DNA of 64,000 bases from Owenia fusiformis (lineage: Eukaryota > Annelida > Polychaeta > Sabellida > Oweniidae): NCBI GenBank assembly GCA_903813345.2, contig CAIIXF020000010.1, positions 32,828,425 through 32,892,424 on the forward strand, in the 5' to 3' direction. A program made the position numbers and the translations under genes. Below are positions 57,801-64,000 of this stretch, piece after piece. The notes beneath the pieces were generated by a model, which did no database searches, was not told the origin of the DNA, and was given only the letters and a program-made list of their open reading frames with translations. Position 1 is the stretch's first letter. Each line of letters begins with the position of its first letter.

Positions 57801-59735
57801 CCTGGCAATAGGCTTTTTCAATGAAGAATATGCCTCAATAGATGACTGCTTGGCTCGAACAGAAGGCTGTTTCAATGAAGAATTTGCCTTTAAAATAGGA
57901 TAAGGATCATCTTTAACAAGTGGTGAGTGACATTCATCATCAAACAAGGAGCTTAAAAAACCACTATCAAAGTCATCTCCCACAGACGAATCCCCGCTAT
58001 CAGCTAACCTTTTAGCCATAGCCCTAGTAACAGCACAAGCAGGATATATATCAGAGTCCTCTTGGACAGAATCCTCAATAGAACAAGGCTGATCAGAAAC
58101 AATGGGGTCTAATGATACCTTACCCCCAGCTAAATCATTGCCTAAAAGCAATGCGACTCCTTCAACAGGAAGTTGTGGCCTAACACCAACAATAACTGGC
58201 CCTTTGACTAACTCTGATGTGATATGAATACGATGGAGGGGAACTTTAGTAAAACCTAATTCAATGCCTTGCATCAAGATATGGGTACCTGTGAATGACT
58301 CCTCAGATAAAGGAAGGACACCTTCTAATAACAAAGTCTGAGATGCACCCGTGTCTCTAAGAATCTTAATTGGCTTTGAATTGGTACCATCACTTGACAG
58401 TGACACAGATCCTTCCGACATGAAAGGCTTATAATCCTCCATAATATCACTATGAGTTGATTTCTCAGTATGAGTATATGAATCCCAAACAATGGGCTTT
58501 CTTGAAATGGGAACTGTAGCACAACCATTTGAATGAGCAGAACCAGACATCTCTCTTCTATTCTTAATCCTATAGCATTCAGAAATAAGATGACCAGGCT
58601 TTTTACAATAGTTACAGGTGACGTTTGATTTTGGACCTGAAGAATTTGATTGATCTGATTTTGAGCTAGAATTCTGTGATGAATTAGACTGGTCTTTTGC
58701 TTTGTTTGATGCATTTGATGATGAGGACTGATTTGATTTAGAGTCATATGAAGGTTTGTTACCTTGATAACCTCTAAAGTTAGAATTACCTTTGATAAAA
58801 CTACCCTTATGAGTAAGAGCATAATCATCAGACAGGGTGGCAGCTTGACTTAAAGTTTCTACCTTGTGTTCATCTAAGTAAGTTCTAATGTGATATTGAA
58901 CACAGTTTTTAAATTGTTCTATTAGCATAAGCTCTCTGAGCTTTTTAAATTCTTCAGATACATCCTTAGAGACAAGCCACCTGTCAAAAAGCTGCTCTTG
59001 CTCTCGAGCAAACTCAACATGGGTTTGGTCACTCTGTTTGTGGGCATTTCTAAATTTCTGTCTGTAAGCTTCTGGCACTAGTTCATAAGCTTTAAGAATT
59101 GCATTTTTAATTAGGTCATAATCAGAGCATACTTCTGCTGAGAGAGAGGCAAATATTTCACTTGCTTTACCAATGAAAACACTCTGAAGCATAACTGGCC
59201 ATGCAGATTTGGGCCAGTCTAGGCTCTGAGCGACTTTTTCAAAGTGTGTAAAGTATTTATCAACATTTTTCTCTTGAAATTTAGGTACAAATTTGAGAAA
59301 TTTTGAAGCGTCAAACCTATTTTCAAAATGTTGATGCATAGTAGCATGTTCATCAGTTATTGATTTGGCTTCTATTTCAAGACGTTTTAATTCAATTTCT
59401 TGTTGCCTTTTTTCTCTTTCATTTTGCATTTCTAATTCTTTTTCTCTCAATTCTCTAATTTCTCTCTCTTTTTGAATTTCTAACTCTTTCTCTCTTATTT
59501 CAAGCTCTTTGAGCTTAATAGGATCAACAGGGTCAACATGTTGGGCTGGCTGCTCAGGCAGAAGTGATTCTGCAACCAAATATTGAAGTACAAAGTTTTT
59601 AATTGTATCCTTTTTGTATGAGCTTTTGACTGACAGGCCAACATGTTTTGCAATTGCCAGAAGTTCAGTTTTCTTTAAATCGTCAAATTCCTCCAAAGAG
59701 GGCGCTTCTAAAAATGTCTCAACCTCAAAACTCAT
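54819..59735 (-). CDS. gag-pol: Gmr1-like gag-pol polyprotein (PR-IN-RT-RH order)
   Basis: 1638 residues from the first good ATG at 59735 (MSFEVETFLEAP). In order: an N-terminal helical domain; a charged coiled coil (about 75-125); a capsid/SCAN-like region (about 140-310, AYELVPEAYRQKFR); a zinc knuckle CNYCKKPGHLISEC (374-387); a protease DTGAS (461-465); an integrase with an HHCC site (AHDSPMAGH...CRSCHTC, about 780-820), catalytic D (IDCVG), D (SDQGSNF) and E (GALERYH) and a GPY/F-type KFYGPYVV (about 1081-1088); a reverse transcriptase with KFDLLKGF and YIDDVI (about 1373-1378); and an RNase H with QVDASDVGMG, IEKECLA and a final HIKGKDNLIADTLS. Integrase before reverse transcriptase is the defining Gmr1-type order. 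VNYIKVN replaces the usual VDYRxLN. No break was seen, so it may be competent. Confidence 0.95.
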   Translation of the reverse strand: MSFEVETFLEAPSLEEFDDLKKTELLAIAKHVGLSVKSSYKKDTIKNFVLQYLVAESLLPEQPAQHVDPVDPIKLKELEIREKELEIQKEREIRELREKELEMQNEREKRQQEIELKRLEIEAKSITDEHATMHQHFENRFDASKFLKFVPKFQEKNVDKYFTHFEKVAQSLDWPKSAWPVMLQSVFIGKASEIFASLSAEVCSDYDLIKNAILKAYELVPEAYRQKFRNAHKQSDQTHVEFAREQEQLFDRWLVSKDVSEEFKKLRELMLIEQFKNCVQYHIRTYLDEHKVETLSQAATLSDDYALTHKGSFIKGNSNFRGYQGNKPSYDSKSNQSSSSNASNKAKDQSNSSQNSSSKSDQSNSSGPKSNVTCNYCKKPGHLISECYRIKNRREMSGSAHSNGCATVPISRKPIVWDSYTHTEKSTHSDIMEDYKPFMSEGSVSLSSDGTNSKPIKILRDTGASQTLLLEGVLPLSEESFTGTHILMQGIELGFTKVPLHRIHITSELVKGPVIVGVRPQLPVEGVALLLGNDLAGGKVSLDPIVSDQPCSIEDSVQEDSDIYPACAVTRAMAKRLADSGDSSVGDDFDSGFLSSLFDDECHSPLVKDDPYPILKANSSLKQPSVRAKQSSIEAYSSLKKPIARGDSPSEQDHYFNAVSPALASPDEVSSSSASVHEVSSPPCSEVSSSISDSDSLKNDPHSKHMLIYEQEHDPSLIDLHKRCLTIDEADKVPVCFYKKDGILMRKWRPPEASPEDDWAIVHQIVVPKSYHKEILSLAHDSPMAGHLGVTKTYHKILNHFYWPKLKQDVQEYCRSCHTCQMVGKPNQKIPIAPLHPIPAFDEPFSKVLIDCVGPLPKTKSGNQYLLTILCMATRFPEAIPLRNIKAKNIVKSLIKFFTLVGLPKDLQSDQGSNFMSGLFQQVMDTLGIKQCKSSAYHPESQGALERYHQTLKTMIRAFCFEYEKDWDEGIPLLLFATREAKQESLGFSPFELVFGHSVRGPLKLLKEKWLSETEKFNLLNYVTGFKERLSKACEIAKENLLNSQGKMKTWYDRKVKERSFQPGDKVLILLPLQTNPLQAKFYGPYVVDSKVNDLNYIVKTPDRRKETQLCHINMMKRYFEPDKEHGSIKPVVTLAPVLITETDLQDSDDINCTDLDYEDIKGLSRLKNSEVLSNLDHKLHHVTNDQKQQVTELIHEFTDIFSDVPTKTSIAYHDVEVQDVNPIKQHAYRVNPSKSEDLRAEVNYMLENDIIEKSNSPWSSPAFIVPKSNGGRRLVVNYIKVNRVTKTDSYPIPRIDDCIDKIGTAKYVSKFDLLKGFLGVPLTERAKQVSAFVTPDGLYQFKVMPFGMKNAPATFQRMMNGLLADLKNTGVYIDDVIVYSDTFDEHMCLLRKLFERISLANLTINLAKSEFCKATVEYLGHVVGQGQVKPVSAKVESITQLPAPTNKKELMRSLGMAGFYRKFCPNFSSIALPLTNLLGKNIKYVWSEQCHTAFDKIKAILSEEPVLVAPDFSKPFKIQVDASDVGMGAVLLQERDGIDHPVCYYSKKFDKHQKNYSTIEKECLALLLSLQHFEVYVSAPVHVVTVFTDHNPLTFLHRMKNKNRRLLRWSLLLSEYNLDIRHIKGKDNLIADTLSRV

Positions 59736-59854
59736 TTTCAATTAATTGCTGTCTTCACAGTTAAAATTTACTAGTTTGGGATTTTGAATTTTGGATTTTG
59801 AAATATTTGACTTTTAGCTTGTTGTAGTTGGATCCCGGACAAGCCCCCAATTTC
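59736..59854 (-). other. 5' leader with proline-type primer-binding site
   Basis: 59832-59849 on the minus strand reads tgggggcttgtccgggat. This differs at one base from the proline-tRNA primer-binding site well known from gammaretroviruses. Five bases separate it from the 5' LTR. Confidence 0.8.
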
Positions 59855-60690
59855 TGTTACGTTCGAAAATAACAGAAAGTAAAAACAGCAATTAAAATAT
59901 GATAACAATATATTTATATTTTGAAAACTAAATAATACAACAATAATATAAAGGAGGTTTAATACTTAAGTGATGTCCAATCAATGATACGGCTTATTCT
60001 TGATGTCGATAAATGTCGTTGACGATCCTTGAGAATGTTCCAGATCACGAAATGTTTCAATAATCGTTAATAGTTCTCCAATGTTTGTAATAATCCAATA
60101 ATGTTTGTTGTAATCCTATAATGTTTGTATCCAATAATGTTTGATGATAATCCACAAATGTTTGATGATAATCCACAAATGTTTATGATAATCCACGAAT
60201 GTATATGATAATCCGTATAAGGTGTGTGTTGTAATATATGTCCATATAAAGTCCTCAGGTTGTATGTTTGTAGTGTTATAAATGTTCCCACAGTAATTAT
60301 CTGCTAAGAAGATGTCCTTTTGATAAACTTTGAAATTCTGCTACAGAGTAGATGTCCAGTTATGATGACTTAATTATCTGCTAACAGCCCAAATCAGCTC
60401 TCTCATTATATAGTGCAAAGGCAAAGTCCAGATGTTTCAAGAAGTTACAATTTCTGGAAATCAACACTGATTGGACATCTTAAGTCACATGATTCAATCT
60501 TGATTTAATGATTATAGTTCCAGTACTTTCTAGAAGGCCAATGGTTAATGAGTCATTCAGTTCAGTTATGTTTACAAGATACAATGTCATTGTGACCTTG
60601 ACCTAAGATCTCTAATGAAGATCAGTTACAGTATATGCATATTGATAAACTAAACTTAATGTGAATATAATAGAATATAATACTGTAACA
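59855..60690 (-). repeat. 5' LTR (copy B)
   Basis: 836 bp, TG...CA. Followed by the target duplication cctg at 60691-60694. Confidence 0.95.
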
Positions 60691-60694
60691 CCTG

Positions 60695-62591
60695 TAAAAA
60701 TGTAAAATTTAAAGTACATTAAAACCTGTCTAAATGGAACACCTTTCCTACCTCCATGGGAGGTGGTAGGTCTAAGGACTCTGAAAAATGTTCCACTTAC
60801 AGAGGTGTTCTGCTTTACAGATTTTACTGTACAGCATTAATCAATATACATGATCTTGGGATGACAGAATGGCTCTAGAACGATAAACTTGTTTCTAAAT
60901 GGCTTCATAAGCTGGATAAAAGATGGCATACTTGTCTTAAATTTGGGCCCGACTCTTGGAACGTGAACAGAATACTATTGTACATTGTGATTAATCATTA
61001 AAATCTTGGTTGTTAGACTAATAAACCAAGCTTTTAAGAGAATCTCACAATGTAGGTTTGGCCCGGGTTTTTTGAAGAAGTTGAGGAAAATTGATTTTCG
61101 CATCACAACTATATAAACCAAAGTCATTCTTGCAAAAAATTACTAGATTCAAATATGCCATCAAAAATAGGAAAATGTAAGTTAATTCATTTTATCAGAG
61201 GTCCAATCTGCAAAGCTCTTAAAATCTCACGAAAAACGATATTTACATGAATAAAAAAGCTCAGCAGAAACAAGTCTATTGTTGATTAATCTGCATGGTA
61301 TATGCTTCCATCCAACCAATAGCAATGATTTTCGTACATCCTCTGCAGTCCATCATACTTGTACATGTATCATGTGTATAAAAGGTTGTTGGTAATAGTT
61401 GAGTTTTAATGTGATTTGTCTACCAAACCCCTGAGAACCTGTGAGGATTTGAATGAAAACAGTGGATCTATAGCTTTCATGGTCCGCTATCATAAATATC
61501 ACATGCCTTAATATAATAAATACCACATGCCTTATACTAAAATCAAACACATAACAATTAAACAATGAAATACAACTTCTTTTGCTAGCCCAATCTACCT
61601 TTCAATGAGTGTTTCCTACACGAACTTTTGTCGAACCAATGATAGAGATCTATCAGAAATTCATCAAGATCAAAGTCAGATATCTGGAAACATAACAGCT
61701 AATCTTTGTTAGATAAAAACATGTGATGTCATGTGATAGATCCAATGCGGCTTGTGGGACTATGGAGGGAAAGTAAAGGGGATCCCCTAAAACCAAAGAT
61801 TTATGAGATTTAGGGAGAGATTTATGATTTATTTCACTTCTTCCAGTTTATAGGAAATCTGATTTGAATCAAATATCCAAATAGCAACAAAAATAGCAAT
61901 ATAAAGGCCCTTAGCCAGGGGGGGGGGGGGGGGTCAGAGGGTTCCCCATGGTTAAAAATATTGTTTTAAAATATTGCAGTTTTTCACCATTCTGAGCACT
62001 TAAGTGATTTTGTCCATTTTTGTCCAAAGATGTCAAAATGAGTCCCCCTGGAATTTTTCAAAAAGTGAACCCCCCCTGGAAAATCCTGGCAACAGGCCTG
62101 ATAATGCTGGAGCTCCATATGACCCATACAATTCTATTCAATTTTGTAAATTATCATACTAACCTCTTTAAACCCAGTAGCACCCTTTTTGGCTGTGTTG
62201 TGCAGAATGTGCCTGACATACATACAGTTGAGGTCAATGTGAGTATGATTTCCACATTTCACCAGTATTGAGTATTTATAACTATCTAGTTTGATGTTAA
62301 TAGACATTTAAGTTGTATTCTTATGCCATAGAACATTTGATGATTTGTGAACATTTGCCCAATAACACAAATGTAGGGATTTTTAAAACAAACCACCTTT
62401 AAATTACTCAAGCTGACACATACCAAAGATAACGGCATACTCGTTAAATAGCGCCCCGAAGACCCCTTGGAAAAAATTAAAAAAGCATCCCAAATCCCCC
62501 AAAAGTAGGCCAGCACAATTTCTTGCGAGTGTCTAATAAAAAAATAAGATTGAAAATAATTTCATATAAATGCACCTTATTATCTAATTTC
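60695..62591. other. non-coding flank of the hAT-type gene
   Basis: AT-rich, with a poly-G run near 61918-61932. A stretch near 60720-60830 ('ttccacttacagaggtgttc', palindromic with 'aatggaacacct') looks like a small dispersed repeat. Missing 5' exons of the hAT-type gene would be expected here or beyond, but none is convincing. Confidence 0.4.
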
Positions 62592-63515
62592 CTTCTTCCT
62601 AGTCTATAATAAAAAAAATTGTGATCATCTTCTTCCTATATATAACGCGTCAAATAGCGCCCCTTCATGTTATTTTCTCATAGGATTTATGGCGGAGGGG
62701 CGCTATTTGGAGAGCTATAATAAGACACTTCTTCCTAGTCTATAATAACGAAATCTGGTGAACATCGTCTTCCTATATATAACTCGTCAAATAGCGCCCC
62801 TCCATGTTATTTTCTCATAGGATTTATGGCGGAGGGGCGATATTTGACGAGCTATAATAAGGCACTTCTTCTTAGTCTATAATAACGAAATCTAGGGAAC
62901 ATTGTCTTCCTATATATAACTCGTCAAATAGCGCCCCTCCATGTTATTTTCTCATAGGATTTATGGCGGAGGGGGCGCTATTTGACGAGCTATAATAAGA
63001 CACTTCTTCCTAGTCTATAATAACGAAATCTAGTGAACATCGTCTTCCTATATATAACTCGTCAAATAGCGCCCCTCCATGTTATTTTCACATTGGATTT
63101 ATGGCTGAGGGGCGCTATTTGACGAGCTATAATAAGACACTTCTTCCTAGTCTATAATAGCGAAATCTAGTGAACATCGTCTTCCTATATATAACTCGTC
63201 AAATAGCGCCCCTCCATGTTATTTTCACATTTGATTTATGGCTGAGGGGCGCTATTTGACGAGCTATAATAAGACACTTCTTCCTAGTCTATAATAACGA
63301 AATCTAGTGAACATCGTCTTCCTATATATAACTCGTCAAATAGCGCCCCTCCATGTTATTTTCACATTGGATTTATGGCTGAGGGGCGCTATTTGACGAG
63401 CTATAATAAGACACTTCTTCCTAGTCTATAATAGCGAAATCTAGTGAACATCGTCTTCCTATATATAACTCGTCAAATAGCGCCCCTCCATGTTATTTTC
63501 ACATTGGATTTATGG
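62592..63515 (+). repeat. 137-bp tandem satellite with a hairpin in each unit
   Basis: About 6.7 units. The anchor 'gtcaaatagcgcccct' starts at 62649, 62786, 62923, 63061, 63198, 63335 and 63472, a period of 137 (once 138). Each unit contains an inverted repeat: 'ctcgtcaaatagcgcccctc' and, after about 27 bases, its complement 'gaggggcgctatttgacgag'. Divergence between units is low. Confidence 0.95.
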
Positions 63516-64000
63516 CATTGGATTTATATTATTATATAGGAGGCGCTACTAAGTAGTGGACCTATAATGTTATGTTATAATGTGAGGGGCGCTATTAAAT
63601 AGTGCCCCTATAATATTATATTTTAATGTAAAGGGGCACTATTAAATATTTACTTTATACTTTTATTATATATTATTATTGGGCCTATAATGCCATTTTA
63701 TAATGTGAGGGGCGTTATGAAGTTATGCCCCTATAATGTAATATTAAGTCAGGGGTGCTATTAAATAGTGCCCCTCAATGCTAGTATCATAATGTTAGGG
63801 GCGCTATTCAATAGCGCCCCTTTTTATATTTTTTATTTATTTTTATTTTTCCCCCAAAAAATACCTTGCCCCTTTTTTTTATATAAGGCCCCAAAAATAA
63901 ACCCCTTTTAGAATGTAATCTTATATTGTAGTGTGTGTAATAAATAAATATATATATAACTTTTATATATAACTTTTATTGACATATTGTATCATAACAT
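63516..64000 (+). repeat. decayed edge of the satellite
   Basis: Shorter, diverged repeats of 'ggggcgctattaaatagtgc' and 'cccctataat' alternate in both orientations up to about 63825, followed by AT-rich DNA to the end of the window. Confidence 0.65.

Larger units (their letters stand above)
49077..59508. repeat. 10.43-kb segmental duplication, copy B
   Basis: Near-identical partner of 27980-38410. On its right side the sequence runs on naturally into the rest of gag and the 5' LTR, so B joins the ancestral right flank while A joins the ancestral left flank. Confidence 0.95.
53696..60690 (-). mobile_element. complete Gmr1-like Ty3/gypsy LTR retrotransposon (copy B)
   Basis: 6995 bp: 836-bp LTRs at 53696-54531 and 59855-60690, a 4-bp target duplication cctg at 53692-53695 and 60691-60694, a proline-type primer-binding site, a polypurine tract and one unbroken gag-pol frame. 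Pol order is protease, integrase, reverse transcriptase, RNase H, unlike ordinary Ty3/gypsy elements. It sits inside the hAT-type gene. Confidence 0.95.

Noticed and set aside
59736-59741. Earlier start for the Gmr1-like polyprotein
   Set aside because: It would need a TTG codon. The first ATG, at 59735, is the better start.
62286-62516. Minus-strand frame as an upstream exon of the hAT-type gene
   Set aside because: No hAT motifs and no matching splice phases.
62592-63515. CRISPR-like array
   Set aside because: The whole 137-bp unit repeats, with no unique spacers, in a eukaryotic-looking genome; it is a satellite.

Overview
The window looks like nuclear DNA from a multicellular animal: AT-rich, intron-containing, free of operons, and made mostly of transposable elements and their remains. 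The many small inverted-repeat elements carrying 'tcgcgaaatt' and 'tcgctaaaatt' motifs, the Ty3/gypsy lineages and the tRNA-derived SINE suggest a marine invertebrate, possibly a mollusc. That placement is inference. No rRNA gene, intact tRNA gene or CRISPR array was seen.

Region 1 (1-11.8 kb) is non-coding with foldback elements, tandem repeats, a GC-rich 33-bp repeat, the 3' end of a LINE, and two TA-flanked non-autonomous transposons (8172-8920 and 9387-10251). Four short minus-strand exons at 20446-20392, 9261-9065, 7914-7873 and 7119-7051, all joined by phase-1 introns, look like one host-type gene. Its second exon is broken.

Region 2 (11842-19387) is a 7.5-kb DNA transposon with 256-bp terminal inverted repeats that are about 98% identical. 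It carries a single 1467-residue ORF. I read this protein as N-terminal zinc modules, a possible DDE transposase core, a FEN/XPG-like nuclease motif series, and a C-terminal CXC cysteine domain. The combination recalls the Academ superfamily. The element lies in the first intron of the broken gene.

Region 3 (20832-25913) is a complete, very young Ty3/gypsy element with identical 155-bp LTRs and a 5-bp target duplication. A single in-frame TAA separates gag from pol.

Region 4 (27.98-60.69 kb) has the plan A-X-A'. A and A' are a nearly identical 10.43-kb duplication. It holds an intron-containing hAT-type gene fragment with a shared in-frame TAG, and a large Ty3/gypsy element whose integrase lies before its reverse transcriptase (Gmr1-type order). 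The A' copy of that element is complete (836-bp LTRs, 1638-residue polyprotein). The A copy is cut off inside gag where X begins. X (about 10.67 kb) has inverted ends rich in the motif AACCATTGC and holds SINEs, a dead DD34D mariner and internal duplications, but no transposase of its own.

Region 5 (60.7-64 kb) is non-coding and ends in a 137-bp tandem satellite in which every unit contains a long hairpin. Overall this is a nest of mobile elements in and around two broken host-like genes.
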